DNA of 64,000 nt from Arthrobacter globiformis (GCF_003261175.1 NZ_QLNP01000063.1:124001-188000); one strand, 5' to 3'; shown: positions 7,679-17,385, counted from the first letter of the stretch. Program-made: numbers and translations. The notes: a model not told the origin generated them from the letters alone.

Positions 7679-9109
7679 TTAGGACGCCGGGCCGGACCCC
7701 ACGCCTGCATCAGCGGTTTCGGCGGACTTCTCGGAAGCTGCCGGCACCACAGACCGGCCCGGGCCGCCCTTGCGGTAGCGCCAGACGCCGATGCCGACCA
7801 CCACGGCGGCCAACGCCACGGAGAGCAGGAGCGACTCGCGGGTGGAATCCAGGATCACCATGCCGATGATGAGCGCCACGATGCTGCCGATTGCCAGCCA
7901 CGTGAGGTAGGGGAAGAACCACATCTTCAGCGACAGGTCCTTGGCCGCAGCTCCCATCCGGCGGCGCAGCACCAGCTGGGACGCGGCAATGACCAGCCAG
8001 ACAAACAGCGCGATGGCACCGGAGGTGTTCACCAGGAACAGGAAGACCGTGTCCGGGGCGATGTAGTTCAGTCCCACGGTGATGAAGCCGACCACGGTGG
8101 AGGCCAGCACCGCTGCGGCGGGCACGCCGCGCTTGGAGATGCGGGTCCAGGACTTGGGGGCGTCGCCGCGCTGCGAGAGCGAAAAGAGCATGCGGCTGGC
8201 CGTGTAGAGGCCCGAGTTCAGGCAGGACAGCACCGAGGTCAGCACCACGACGTCCATGATGGTGCCCGCGCCGGGGATGCCGAACAGTTCGATGACCGCG
8301 ACGTACGGGCTTTTGGCCACGTTGGCGGAGTTCCAGGGGAGCAGCGTGACAACAATCGCGATGGAGCCGATGTAGAAGACAAGGATGCGCCAGACCGTGG
8401 ACTTCACGGCCTTCTTGACCGCTTCAACCGGGTTTTCGGATTCACCGGCTGCGATCGTGGCGATCTCAGCACCGAAGAACGCGAAGACCACCACGAGGAT
8501 TCCGGCCAGGACTGCTCCCGGTCCGTTGGGAAGGAAGCCCCCGTTGCCCGTCAGGTTGCTCAGGCCGGGCGCCGGAACGCCCGGAACCAGGCCGAGGATC
8601 GCTGCCACGCCGAAAAGGAGGAACAGGATGATGGCCGTGACCTTGATGGAGGCGAACCAGAACTCGAACTCCCCGTAGGACTTCACCGAGCCCAGGTTGG
8701 TCAGCGTGAGCAGGATCATGAGCGCCAGGGCCCAGACCCACTGGTCGATGCCGGGTACCCAGCGGTGCATGATGGCGGCGCCGGCTGTGGCCTCAATGCC
8801 CAGCACGATGATCCAAAACCACGCGTAGAGCCAGCCGATGCTGAAGCCGGCCCAGCGGCCCAGTGCCTTGTCGGCGTAGGTGGAGAAGGATCCGGTTTCG
8901 GGGTTCGCGGCCGCCATCTCGCCAAGCATCCGCATGACGAGGATGACCACGATGCCTGCGGCCATGTAGGCCAGCAGGATGCCGGGACCGGCCTGCTGGA
9001 TGGCCGCGCCGGAGCCGACGAACAGGCCGGCGCCGATGACGCCGGCAATGGCGATCATCGACAGGTGCCGGGGCTTTAGGGATTTCGACAATTGTTGGTC
9101 AGCGTGCAT
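7679..9109 (-). CDS. Amino-acid permease of the AAT/GABA permease type (APC superfamily)
   Basis: The 476-residue protein opens with LKPRHLSMIAIAGVIGAGLF, the first helix signature of the AAT family (GabP, AroP, ProY type). It has about twelve hydrophobic segments and a conserved block FAFFGAEIATIAAGESENP around helix 6. It should be a proton-coupled cytoplasmic-membrane importer. GABA permease is the closest type by eye, but the substrate cannot be read from sequence. The ATG at 9109 is preferred over a start at 9163 because the family N-terminus begins there. The 240 bp upstream hold no gene. Confidence 0.88.
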   Translation of the reverse strand: MHADQQLSKSLKPRHLSMIAIAGVIGAGLFVGSGAAIQQAGPGILLAYMAAGIVVILVMRMLGEMAAANPETGSFSTYADKALGRWAGFSIGWLYAWFWIIVLGIEATAGAAIMHRWVPGIDQWVWALALMILLTLTNLGSVKSYGEFEFWFASIKVTAIILFLLFGVAAILGLVPGVPAPGLSNLTGNGGFLPNGPGAVLAGILVVVFAFFGAEIATIAAGESENPVEAVKKAVKSTVWRILVFYIGSIAIVVTLLPWNSANVAKSPYVAVIELFGIPGAGTIMDVVVLTSVLSCLNSGLYTASRMLFSLSQRGDAPKSWTRISKRGVPAAAVLASTVVGFITVGLNYIAPDTVFLFLVNTSGAIALFVWLVIAASQLVLRRRMGAAAKDLSLKMWFFPYLTWLAIGSIVALIIGMVILDSTRESLLLSVALAAVVVGIGVWRYRKGGPGRSVVPAASEKSAETADAGVGSGPAS

Positions 9110-9353
9110 GGCTGCGCCATCCTCGTTTTGGTTGCAGGTTTTGGGGCGGTGGCCGGGCGGCAAAGGCTGAAGGCTGTGCCGGGGACCACACTGTGCGTTT
9201 CACACTAAGGGAGCCGGGGGCAGGTCCGGGCTGTGCAAAGCTACAGTTCACGGCAACCCAAAACAGTCACACTTCCAGCTATGCGCACCAACGGGCAACA
9301 AACGTTGCCTAAGGGGCACTTCTGTAACGGGGTCGAAATCTGTCCCGTGCGCA

Positions 9354-10688
9354 CTAGGCGTGCGCCGCGGCTCCGAAGAACAGCTCCGTCACCCGGGCCA
9401 GGCGGTGCGGATCCTCGACGCCGCAAAGCTCCCGGGCAGAGTGCATTGAGAGCAGGGGAACGCCCACATCCACGGTCCTGATGCCCAGCCGGGTGGCCGT
9501 CAGCGGGCCGATGGTGGAACCGCAGGGCATCACGTTGTTGGACACAAACTCCTGGTAGGGAATCCCTGCCTCGCCGCACAGCCGTGCCCAGAGGGCAGCC
9601 CCGGCAGCGTCGGTGGCATACCGCTGGTTGGCATTGATCTTGAGCAGCGGCCCGCCGTTGAGGACGGGGCGGTTGACGGGGTCGTGCCGTTCGGCATAGT
9701 TGGGGTGGACGGCGTGGCCGGCATCGGCGGAAACACAGAACGACGCCGCGAACGCCTGCCGCCGCTGGCTCGCCGAGGCGCCCAGCCCGTCGGAGATCCG
9801 GACCAGGACGTCTTCAAGCACCGGCCCGCAGGCCCCGGACCGGGACGCAGAACCGATTTCCTCGTGGTCGAAGGCCGCGAGCACAGCAATAGGCGCGGTT
9901 TCCCCGGAAGCGTTTGGGCCGCCGTCGGATGCGTCAGCGTGCGCGATCAGCGCCGTGATCCCGGCGTGCGTTGCGGAAAGGTTGTCCAGGCGTCCGGAGG
10001 CGAAGAACTCACTCCTGACCCCGAAAACCGCGGGCGGCTGCGTGTCCGCGACGACGACGTCGTACCCTCCGATCCTGGCCGGATCGACCGGGGAGCCCTC
10101 GCCGGACACCCGCTCGGCCAGCACCGCCAGCAGGTCCTCCCCGCCAGGATCGCCGAGCCCGAACACCGGGTTCATGTGCTGCTGCTTGTCGAGGGTGAGG
10201 CCTTCATTCACGGCCCGGTCCAGGTGGATGGCCAGCTGGGGGAAGCGCAGCAGCGGGCCGGTGGCGGTCAGGTGCTGCGTGCCGTCGAGCATCACGAGCC
10301 GCCCGGCCAGCTGCAGTTCGCGGTCCAGCCACGAGTTCAGCAGCGGCCCGCCGTAGACCTCAACGCCGGCCTGGAGCCAGCCGAAGCGGCCAGTGGTCGG
10401 CTTGGGCTTGAGCTTGAACGACGGCGAATCCGTGTGGGCGCCCAGGATGTTGAAGCCGGTGGTGGGCCCGGCATCCCCGGGAGTGACCCAGGCGATGAGC
10501 GCACCGTCCCGGATGACGTAGAACTTTCCTGCCGTGGCGTCCCAGGGCTGCAGCTCGTCCAGCCCGGTGAAGCCCGCCTCCGCCAGGCGCCGGGCGCCTT
10601 CGTGGGCGGCGTGAAAGCTCGACGGCGAGGCGCTGACGTAGTCGCCCAGGTCCCTGATGTGCTCTGCGGAGGAGGAATGGAGAGGCAT
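9354..10688 (-). CDS. apeB: M18 family aminopeptidase
   Basis: The 444-residue protein has M18 landmarks in order. These are SPSSFHAAHEGARRL near residue 20, NILGAHTDSPSFKLKPKP around 80-100 (first metal ligand His-Thr-Asp), LAAFDHEEIGSASRSGA around 270 (general base and metal Glu) and a C-terminal LSMHSARELCG supplying a metal His. M18 enzymes are cytosolic dodecameric zinc or cobalt aminopeptidases that prefer acidic or neutral N-terminal residues. Length and motif spacing are normal. It is 21 bp from the preceding dioxygenase gene, so they may share a transcript. Confidence 0.95.
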   Translation of the reverse strand: MPLHSSSAEHIRDLGDYVSASPSSFHAAHEGARRLAEAGFTGLDELQPWDATAGKFYVIRDGALIAWVTPGDAGPTTGFNILGAHTDSPSFKLKPKPTTGRFGWLQAGVEVYGGPLLNSWLDRELQLAGRLVMLDGTQHLTATGPLLRFPQLAIHLDRAVNEGLTLDKQQHMNPVFGLGDPGGEDLLAVLAERVSGEGSPVDPARIGGYDVVVADTQPPAVFGVRSEFFASGRLDNLSATHAGITALIAHADASDGGPNASGETAPIAVLAAFDHEEIGSASRSGACGPVLEDVLVRISDGLGASASQRRQAFAASFCVSADAGHAVHPNYAERHDPVNRPVLNGGPLLKINANQRYATDAAGAALWARLCGEAGIPYQEFVSNNVMPCGSTIGPLTATRLGIRTVDVGVPLLSMHSARELCGVEDPHRLARVTELFFGAAAHA

Positions 10689-10709
10689 GGCTCCGAGTCT
10701 AGCGTTGCC

Positions 10710-11660
10710 CTAAATGGTGACGTTGAGGCCTGCCGTGTAGCCGCCGGAGACTGTACCGGACATGGTGGCCAGCTGGTAGATGCCGCCGTCTTCGCCGAAC
10801 ACGTTGTCCGATTTCAGCGTGGTGTTAGGGAAGTTCCGGGCGCTGGTTTCGTAGCCTGCGGAGGCGTAGACCTCCCGGCAGGCGGCGTCGGTCAGGGCGA
10901 TCTGCGAGACAGCGAGCACCTGCCCGGCTGCCGTGGCGTTGTTCATGGACTCGAACACCTCGAAGTGGATGTGCGGCCAGCGGCCGTTGTAGGCGCCGGG
11001 ATAGACGGTCGTGAAGGTGACCTGGCCGTTGGCGTCCGCTTCCTGCACGCCGCGCAGGAAGTTCTCGTTCTCCAGCCCCGAATCGTAGAGCGAGTACCGC
11101 CCCTCCTTGTCGCAGTGCCAGGCATAGACGGCCGCACCGGCCAGCGGGACGCAGCCGTTGGCGTTGTCGAGCAGGGTCAGCGTGACGGTCAGCGGCACAC
11201 CGTCCGCCTTCGTGGTGGACGTGCCGAAGCTTGAGGTGACGTCCTGCCGGACCACACCCGAGGCTTCGAGGACATTCGGCCCGTTGGATCCGTCACCGGG
11301 ATACGGCCCGGCCGTCTCCTGCGGAATCTCCACGCCGCACTCGGCGATCGCCCGGGTCACGGTGGGCGACGCCGAGGCGGAAGCTGCCGGCGCCGTCGTC
11401 GTCGTGGTGGCGGAAGCACTGGCGGTGGCCGTTGCTCCGGCGGAAGCCGACGACGATGATCCCGATGGTGCCGATGACGCCGACGACGGCCCGCCGGGCG
11501 TGCACGCCGCCAGTGCGGCGGCCGTGCCGGCGCCGAGGACGATGCCCAGCGAGCGTCGCGACATGAGCGTGGAAAGATCGAATTCGAGTCCGCGGTCATG
11601 GTTGGGATGCGGCTCGTGCCGTCGCTGCTGTCCATCGGGGAGGCGGGATGCGGTTGTCAT
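10710..11660 (-). CDS. Exported intradiol ring-cleavage dioxygenase-like lipoprotein (Tat signal)
   Basis: The 316-residue protein carries a twin-arginine signal (SRRSLGIVLGAGTAAALAAC) with a lipobox at LAAC, preceded by about 30 residues including HDRGLEFDLSTL, which is usual in this group. A Ser/Ala/Thr-rich spacer follows, then the intradiol dioxygenase fold with QETAGPYPGDG, VYAWHCDKEGRYSLY and YPGAYNGRWPHIHFEVF. The two Tyr and two His expected as Fe(III) ligands are present. The fold is that of protocatechuate and catechol dioxygenases, but exported members have no clear substrate. It should be anchored outside the membrane. No aromatic catabolic cluster is nearby. Confidence 0.88.
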   Translation of the reverse strand: MTTASRLPDGQQRRHEPHPNHDRGLEFDLSTLMSRRSLGIVLGAGTAAALAACTPGGPSSASSAPSGSSSSASAGATATASASATTTTTAPAASASASPTVTRAIAECGVEIPQETAGPYPGDGSNGPNVLEASGVVRQDVTSSFGTSTTKADGVPLTVTLTLLDNANGCVPLAGAAVYAWHCDKEGRYSLYDSGLENENFLRGVQEADANGQVTFTTVYPGAYNGRWPHIHFEVFESMNNATAAGQVLAVSQIALTDAACREVYASAGYETSARNFPNTTLKSDNVFGEDGGIYQLATMSGTVSGGYTAGLNVTI

Positions 11661-11740
11661 GGCACCATGCAACTCCAGCGGGCTGTGGCCTGCATAGGGC
11701 CTCCCTGTGCGGAAGCTGTGCCTGTTGGGAGCGGCCGGTT

Positions 11741-12475
11741 TCAGTAGTCGGGGTTGCTCGGGGTCACCAGGCCTGTTTCGTACGCGTACACCACGGCCTG
11801 GACGCGGTCGCGGAGGTGCAGCTTGGTCAGGATCCGCCGCACGTGCGTCTTCACGGTGGCCTCGGAGAGGAAATAGCGGTGCGCGATCTCTGCATTGGAC
11901 AGCCCCTCGGACATTGCTTCCAGCATCTCGGTTTCCCGGGGCGTCAGGTCCTCCAGCAGAGGGTCGCGCGGAGCAGGTGCCGCGGCCGGCGGGGCCGCCG
12001 TGCCCGGCGTGCCCGGACCATCCGACACGGCGGGTCCGGCCCCGCGGACATACATTTCCAGTAGCCGCTGCGTGACCCGGGGCGCTACGACGGCGTCCCC
12101 GCTCGCCACCACCCGCACGGCCTGGACCAGTTCGGCGGGTGCCACATCCTTGAGCAGAAAGGCAGAGGCGCCGGCCTGGAGACCGGCGAAGGCGTACTCG
12201 TCAAGATCGAAGGTGGTCAGGATGATGATCCTGGCGCGCGAGCCTGAACCGGTGATGGCCCGGGTGGCCTCGATCCCGTCAAGCGTGGGCATCCGGACAT
12301 CCATGAGCACGACGTCGGGATCGAGGTGGCCCACCTGGCGGACGGCGTCGGCCCCGTCGGAGGCCTCACCCACCACCTCAAGGCCGTCCTCACCCTCCAG
12401 GATGAGCCGGAAACCCATCCGCAGCAGCGGCTGGTCGTCCGCCAGCAGGACCCGGAGGCGTCCGGACTCGTTCAT
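11741..12475 (-). CDS. LuxR/NarL family response regulator
   Basis: The 244-residue protein has a receiver domain (about 6-125) with acidic pocket residues in LLADDQP, phospho-acceptor Asp59 in VVLMDVRMPTLDG, and the Thr and Lys motifs ILTTFDLDEYAFAG and FLLKDVAP. A Gly/Pro/Ala linker leads to a LuxR helix-turn-helix (about 180-240) with LTPRETEMLEAMSEGLSNAE and TVKTHVRRIL. The ATG at 12475 has GGGGGAAC just upstream; a TTG at 12502 is less likely. It lies after the histidine kinase gene and two ABC transporter genes in the same direction, so it probably controls that exporter. Confidence 0.94.
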   Translation of the reverse strand: MNESGRLRVLLADDQPLLRMGFRLILEGEDGLEVVGEASDGADAVRQVGHLDPDVVLMDVRMPTLDGIEATRAITGSGSRARIIILTTFDLDEYAFAGLQAGASAFLLKDVAPAELVQAVRVVASGDAVVAPRVTQRLLEMYVRGAGPAVSDGPGTPGTAAPPAAAPAPRDPLLEDLTPRETEMLEAMSEGLSNAEIAHRYFLSEATVKTHVRRILTKLHLRDRVQAVVYAYETGLVTPSNPDY

Positions 12476-12536
12476 TTGTTCCCCCATCTTGCCGTTCTCC
12501 AAGTTGCCGTCCCGCGTCCCGCCGGCCAGCGTACGG

Positions 12537-13895
12537 TCAGCGCGCTGCCGGCGTGGTGCCGGTCTGCAGATTGCCGTTCAGCGTGCCGCCATTTAGTGCC
12601 AGGACAGCCCGCACGCGCCAGCCGCCGCCGGCGGCCGGGCCTGCCTCCACCGTACCGCCGTATATTCCGGCCCGTTCCTTCATCCCCGTTAGGCCCTGTC
12701 CGGTCCCGAGCGGTGCGGCACCAAGGGCGCCGCCCGGGCTGCCCCCGCCGGGGGTGACGGCGTCAACGGTGCCCCGGCCGTCGTCGAGCACTTCAATGGT
12801 GACCGTGGATTCCTCGCGCACCACCAGCACGTCCACCCGGCTTAGCGCCCGTCCGTAGCGCAGCACGTTGGTCAGCGATTCCTGCACGATCCGGTACACG
12901 GTCAGCTGCAAGGCCACGTCCTCCGGCAGTGCCGGGCCCGTGTGAGAGTAATGGACCGGAAGGCCCGCGGCCCGGAAGCCGTCCAGCAGCTTCCCGAAGC
13001 TGGCGCCGTCCGCTAGCGGCTCACGGGGCGCGTGGCCGGCGGTCGCGTCATCCCGCAGAACCCCAAGCACCCGCCGCATGTCCGCCAGTGCGGTACGGCC
13101 GGTCCGGGACAGTTCCGCCAGGACCTCCGCTGCGCGTTCCGGATCCCTTCGGACCACGACGGCGGCACCGTCGGACAGGGCCACCATGACAGTCAGCGAG
13201 TGGGCCACGACGTCGTGCATCTCCCGGGCAATCCTGTTGCGTTCATTAACCGACCCCAGACGGGCGGCGCGGGCCGCCCACGCTGCAGTTTCCTGCTCGT
13301 GCTCGCGCCGCTGCCGGACGGAGATGCCGATTCCGGTGGCGATGATGTTGGAGAATACGATGCTGGTGCCCGCGGCAATGCTGGTCACGAGGCGGAACTC
13401 CTCGGGTGAGGAGGGGGTCCTGGGCAGTTCCCGCTCGAGCGGCCCCACCGCGGCCAGGAAGTACAGCAGTGCCAGCGGCGCCGAGGCCACCGCCATCGTG
13501 ACCAGGGCAAAACGGCGCGTGTGCACCACGGCCACGGCGTAGAGCGAGAACCACAGCCCCGCCGACACGTTGGACCCCCACGGATGAAGCAGGGTCACGC
13601 CAACTTCAGCCAACGCGATGAATACCACCACGCCCACCGGGTGCCGGCGCCGCAGGAACAGGGACAGCCCAACGGTCGCAAGCAGCCCGATCGCGGCCCA
13701 CCTGCCCGCATTCACGGCGTCGATCACGGTGGGCACCACCAGCACCGCATAGCAGGCGACCACCACGGCATCCATGACCCGCGGACGCCGGTACAGGTAG
13801 CGCCGGACCCGCCCCCGCCGTCGGGCAGCAAGCTCGGCAAAGGACGCGTCAGCCGGGGTGGCTGGCGCGTCCTTTCCGGAAACGGTGTCAATCAT
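12537..13895 (-). CDS. NarL-partner sensor histidine kinase (HisKA_3 type)
   Basis: The 452-residue protein has about five or six membrane segments in the first 190 residues. The dimerisation helix follows with NERNRIAREMHDVVAHS (phospho-acceptor His227). The ATPase domain has an N box (VYRIVQESLTNVLRYG), a G1 box (EVLDDGRGTVDA) and a G2 box (GQGLTGMKERAGIYGG). This is the DesK/NarX class that pairs with LuxR-type regulators, and the partner lies 61 bp downstream. The gene begins 18 bp after the ABC permease gene, so kinase, regulator and exporter form one operon. Confidence 0.95.
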   Translation of the reverse strand: MIDTVSGKDAPATPADASFAELAARRRGRVRRYLYRRPRVMDAVVVACYAVLVVPTVIDAVNAGRWAAIGLLATVGLSLFLRRRHPVGVVVFIALAEVGVTLLHPWGSNVSAGLWFSLYAVAVVHTRRFALVTMAVASAPLALLYFLAAVGPLERELPRTPSSPEEFRLVTSIAAGTSIVFSNIIATGIGISVRQRREHEQETAAWAARAARLGSVNERNRIAREMHDVVAHSLTVMVALSDGAAVVVRRDPERAAEVLAELSRTGRTALADMRRVLGVLRDDATAGHAPREPLADGASFGKLLDGFRAAGLPVHYSHTGPALPEDVALQLTVYRIVQESLTNVLRYGRALSRVDVLVVREESTVTIEVLDDGRGTVDAVTPGGGSPGGALGAAPLGTGQGLTGMKERAGIYGGTVEAGPAAGGGWRVRAVLALNGGTLNGNLQTGTTPAAR

Positions 13896-13913
13896 GGGCA
13901 GAACCTGGTGCGG

Positions 13914-14789
13914 CTAGACGTCCCGTTTCTTCAGCAGGACCATGGCCAGGGCCACCGGCACCACCACCCAGGCGCCCAGTACGAGGGCCGCCTGCCAGAC
14001 TTCGAGCGTGTCGGGAACGTGCTCCACTGCGGTCAGCGGGTTGATCGTGTTGCCGGGGAGGTACTTGCGGGCCTCCTCGAAGAAGTCACCCGGAATGAGC
14101 TGGAACGCGATCGGTGCCACGAAGAACAGGCCCACGAGGGACATGATGCCGCCGGCTGAATTCCGGAGCAGTGTGCCGAGTGCCATGCCGATTGCGGCCA
14201 CCGCGGCCACATAGGCGCTGGTGACGAGGAGCAGCTTGACGGACTGCGAGCTGGCAAGGTCCAGCTTGAGGCCGAAGTTGTCCAGGATTGGCACCGACAC
14301 CAGGCCGGCGATGTAGGTGGACACCGCCGTCAGGACAAAGGCGCTGACAACGACCACCACAAGCTTCGCAACGAACGCGGGGAGCCGCTTGGGCACCGCA
14401 GCGAAGGTGGAGCGGGCCATGCCGGTGGTGAACTCGGAGCTCATGAGCAGGACGCCCAGTGAGCCCAGGATCAGCTGCGCAAAGGATACGCCGGAGGTGG
14501 GCACCGTGACGGCGAGGTCGCCGCCCTGGGCCGCGATCGCTGCAGCCGCCTCGGGGTCGGAGGCGGCCTGGTCCGCGAACTGGCCGGTTCCCCAGGCGGA
14601 CAGGGCGCCGAAGCCAACCATGACGACGGCCGTCGAAGCGAGCAGGATCATGGTGGACAGGAGCGTGCGGAACTTGATGAATTCCGAATTCAGGACCCGG
14701 AAGAAGCTCGGACCGGGCCCCGGGCTTGCTCCCTTGGGGGTGGCGCGGCCGGGGCCGGCGGCGGGCTGGATGGAAGTCGAGGTGCTCAT
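13914..14789 (-). CDS. ABC-2 type transporter permease
   Basis: The 291-residue protein has a Pro/Gly-rich cytoplasmic N-terminus and about six hydrophobic segments. They include TLLSTMILLASTAVVMVGF, the block LGVLLMSSEFTTGMARSTFA typical of ABC-2 permeases, and a last helix ALVLGAWVVVPVALAMVLL. It begins 4 bp after the stop of the ATP-binding subunit gene. The substrate is not readable; exporters linked to a NarL-type two-component system often deal with antibiotics, peptides or lipids. Confidence 0.92.
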   Translation of the reverse strand: MSTSTSIQPAAGPGRATPKGASPGPGPSFFRVLNSEFIKFRTLLSTMILLASTAVVMVGFGALSAWGTGQFADQAASDPEAAAAIAAQGGDLAVTVPTSGVSFAQLILGSLGVLLMSSEFTTGMARSTFAAVPKRLPAFVAKLVVVVVSAFVLTAVSTYIAGLVSVPILDNFGLKLDLASSQSVKLLLVTSAYVAAVAAIGMALGTLLRNSAGGIMSLVGLFFVAPIAFQLIPGDFFEEARKYLPGNTINPLTAVEHVPDTLEVWQAALVLGAWVVVPVALAMVLLKKRDV

Positions 14790-14793
14790 GGCG

Positions 14794-15738
14794 TCAGTTG
14801 CCTCCGGACTGGGCGGGAACCGGGGCTCCCGTGGTGATCAGCGAGTGGTATTCGACCTCGTCCTTGGTCAGCTCCATGTAGGCCTCTTCGAGGCTTGCCT
14901 GGAGCGGGGTGAGTTCGTAGATCAGAACCTGGTTGTCCAGGGCGCTCCGGGCAATCTGGCGCTGGTCCAGGCCCGTGACCTCAAGGAGCTCGTGGTCCTG
15001 CAGCTCCACTGAGACCCCGGTTCCGGCGAGGACCTGCATGAGCCTGTCGGGTTGGTCTGAGCGCACCCGCGTCCGGCTGTGGCCCTTGCCGGTGATGATG
15101 TCCTTGATGGGGGCGTCGGCGATGATCCTTCCGCGGCCAATCACGATCAGATGGTCGGCGGTCAGGGCCATCTCGCTCATGAGGTGGCTGGACAGAAACA
15201 CCGTGCGCCCCTCAGAAGCCAGGTACTTCACCAGGTTGCGCACCCAGACCACGCCTTCCGGATCGAGGCCGTTGACGGGTTCGTCCAGGATGATGGTCTG
15301 CGGGTCGCCCAGGAGCGCGGCGGCGATGCCCAGCCGCTGGCCCATGCCAAGGGAGAAGCCCTTGACCTTTTTCCGGGCCACGTCCGCGAGGCCGGTCATG
15401 TCAATGACCTCGTGCACCCGCTTCCGCGGGATGCTGTGCGTGGCGGCCATGGCCAGCAGGTGGTTGTACGCTGAGCGGCTGGTGTGGACTGCCTTGGCGT
15501 CGAGCAGCGCCCCGATTTCCCGCAGCGGTGCCGCATGCCGGGCGAACGGGACGCCGTTGACGGTGACCGTTCCCGCCGTCGGGGTGTCCAGGCCCATGAT
15601 CATGCGCATGGTGGTTGACTTGCCGGCCCCGTTGGGTCCCAGGAAGCCGGTCACCTGGCCGGCTTGGACGGTGAAACTGACGCCGCCGACGGCGGTTTTG
15701 TCGCCGTAGACCTTTGTCAGGCCTTCTGCCTCAATCAT
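14794..15738 (-). CDS. ABC transporter ATP-binding protein
   Basis: The 314-residue protein shows Walker A (FLGPNGAGKSTT), Q-loop region, signature (KGFSLGMGQRLGIAAALLG), Walker B (TIILDEPVNGLDPEG) and H-loop (VFLSSHLMSE). The C-terminal 90 residues are the accessory region usual in DrrA/BcrA-like exporters. The ATG at 15738 starts MIEAEGLTKVYGDKTAV, the family N-terminus. It is the first gene of the exporter, kinase and regulator operon; its promoter should lie in the 140 bp upstream, before the divergent end of the next gene. Confidence 0.95.
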   Translation of the reverse strand: MIEAEGLTKVYGDKTAVGGVSFTVQAGQVTGFLGPNGAGKSTTMRMIMGLDTPTAGTVTVNGVPFARHAAPLREIGALLDAKAVHTSRSAYNHLLAMAATHSIPRKRVHEVIDMTGLADVARKKVKGFSLGMGQRLGIAAALLGDPQTIILDEPVNGLDPEGVVWVRNLVKYLASEGRTVFLSSHLMSEMALTADHLIVIGRGRIIADAPIKDIITGKGHSRTRVRSDQPDRLMQVLAGTGVSVELQDHELLEVTGLDQRQIARSALDNQVLIYELTPLQASLEEAYMELTKDEVEYHSLITTGAPVPAQSGGN

Positions 15739-15882
15739 GGAAGCTTTCCTTTGCATAGCTGCTGGCGTGCTGTCTGGTGTGCACGTTCCACGCTACCTAC
15801 GCCGTCTGCCGAATTCGCCGGTCTCAGGGATGATTCAGGGGCCAATCAGGGTGTCCGGGCGTCATCCGGTGGGATGAGGCCC

Positions 15883-17385
15883 TCAACTGTCTTCCCTCGG
15901 TGAGTAGTAGCGCAGGGCGGCCCGCTTCAGGGTGAACTCCGCGGCCCGGACGCCGGGCATGGCTTCGCCGTCCACCGCAAGCACCATGGGGGCGGTGCCG
16001 CATTCCACGCGGACCCGGGTGGCCTCGGCGAGGTGGGTGATCCGGGAGGTCGCCACCGTGCCGGTCAGCACGGACCACAGCATGCGCAGCCGGGCGAAGG
16101 ACTCATCGGCGGTCATCATCCTGACGTCGAGCACGCCGTCGTCCAGCACCGGCCGGACAAGCGGGGCGTGGTCCCTCGGGTAGTAGCGGCCGCGGCCCAG
16201 GTACATGATCCAGAGCCTGTGCCGGACGCCATTGACGATCACCGTAATCGGTTTCTCCACCGCGAAGGTCCGGAACATCGCCACGACGCCGGCGAGCGGC
16301 TTTCCCAGGGCGGGCTGCAGCTGTTCGCGGCGCCGCACCAGGTTCGGGTACAGCCCGATGCTCGCGGTGTTGAGCATGATGAGCTCCACCTTTTCGGGAT
16401 CGTCCGCGAGTCCGCGTTCAACTGCGACGGCACCGACGTCGGCCAGTGCCGCTTCGCCGCTTTCCGCTGCGGCTACCGCCTCCACCAGGGAGGGCGTGCC
16501 GACGTCCCGGGCGAAGTGGTTAAGGGTTCCGCCCGCCAGCACCAGCAACGGAAGATCATGCTCGACGGCGGCCGCCGCGGCTGTGCCCACAGTTCCGTCC
16601 CCGCCCCACACCCCGAGCGCCCGGATGCCCGGAATGGTGGCCGCTTCCGCCATCCGCTGGGCAACATCGTCCTCGGGCGCCATGAGTGTTATATGTGCCA
16701 GCGGGAATACTTCCTTCAGTGCCGCTGCAGTTTCCTCGGTGAAGGAGCCGCCCAAAGTGTTCACAGCGATGCTCAGACCCTCCCCGTGAGGCACTTTGGC
16801 CGCCTCTACGCGTCTCCTGGAGGTGGCGGGCATGGGTGCCCGCACCGGCCACCATTTCCTCGTCACGAGGGCTGCGCCGGCCCCGATCGCGGAACCGAAC
16901 AGCACATCCGAAGGCCAGTGGGCGCCTGTATGCACTCTGGAGTACGCAACGCCCGCGGCCACGGGAGCCACGACGGCTCCCAGCACCGGCTGCACCATTC
17001 CGGCGCCCAGGGCGAACGCCACCGCCGAGGCCGAGTGCCCGGACGGCATGGACGAACTGGTGGGCTGGGGATGGACGAAGCGGAAGACCGGCAAATGCTC
17101 AGGCAGCGGCCTGGCGCGGGGAAGCAGGGTCTTGAAAACGAGGTTCGTCACGGCGGAGGCCACCCCCTGTGCCAGCAGTCCGTGGACCGCCGCGCGCCTG
17201 GTGCGTCCCGGAATGGCAGCGGCCACGGCCGCTACACCAAACCAGAGCTTTCCCTTGTTGGCCGAAGCCGAGAGCCGCCGGAAAAATGTGTCATGGTGCC
17301 CGCCCGGAAAGCCGGAGACGGCCCGCATCAGCGTGCGGTCGAGGGCGGCGACCCAACCGGGTCCGCGGCGCAGCATTCGTCGCAT
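15883..17385 (-). CDS. PAP2 phosphatase fused to a diacylglycerol/lipid kinase domain
   Basis: The 500-residue protein joins two enzymes of lipid phosphate metabolism. The first 180 residues are a membrane PAP2 domain with KTLLPRARP, SSSMPSGHSASAVAFALG and SRVHTGAHWPSD, the three phosphatase motifs with the catalytic His. From about residue 200 comes a DagK/LCB5-type kinase domain with GVWGGDGTVGTAAAA (nucleotide loop) and LAGGTLNHFARDVG. The fusion is known from actinobacteria and suggests interconversion of phosphatidic acid and diacylglycerol, or of related lipid phosphates, at the membrane. The true substrate is not determined. It is monocistronic or shares a transcript with the following genes. 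Confidence 0.9.
   Translation of the reverse strand: MRRMLRRGPGWVAALDRTLMRAVSGFPGGHHDTFFRRLSASANKGKLWFGVAAVAAAIPGRTRRAAVHGLLAQGVASAVTNLVFKTLLPRARPLPEHLPVFRFVHPQPTSSSMPSGHSASAVAFALGAGMVQPVLGAVVAPVAAGVAYSRVHTGAHWPSDVLFGSAIGAGAALVTRKWWPVRAPMPATSRRRVEAAKVPHGEGLSIAVNTLGGSFTEETAAALKEVFPLAHITLMAPEDDVAQRMAEAATIPGIRALGVWGGDGTVGTAAAAAVEHDLPLLVLAGGTLNHFARDVGTPSLVEAVAAAESGEAALADVGAVAVERGLADDPEKVELIMLNTASIGLYPNLVRRREQLQPALGKPLAGVVAMFRTFAVEKPITVIVNGVRHRLWIMYLGRGRYYPRDHAPLVRPVLDDGVLDVRMMTADESFARLRMLWSVLTGTVATSRITHLAEATRVRVECGTAPMVLAVDGEAMPGVRAAEFTLKRAALRYYSPREDS

Noticed and set aside
9684-11234. Open frame of 516 codons on the plus strand
   Set aside because: It is antisense to the M18 aminopeptidase and the dioxygenase, which have clear family motifs; high GC makes such long shadows common.
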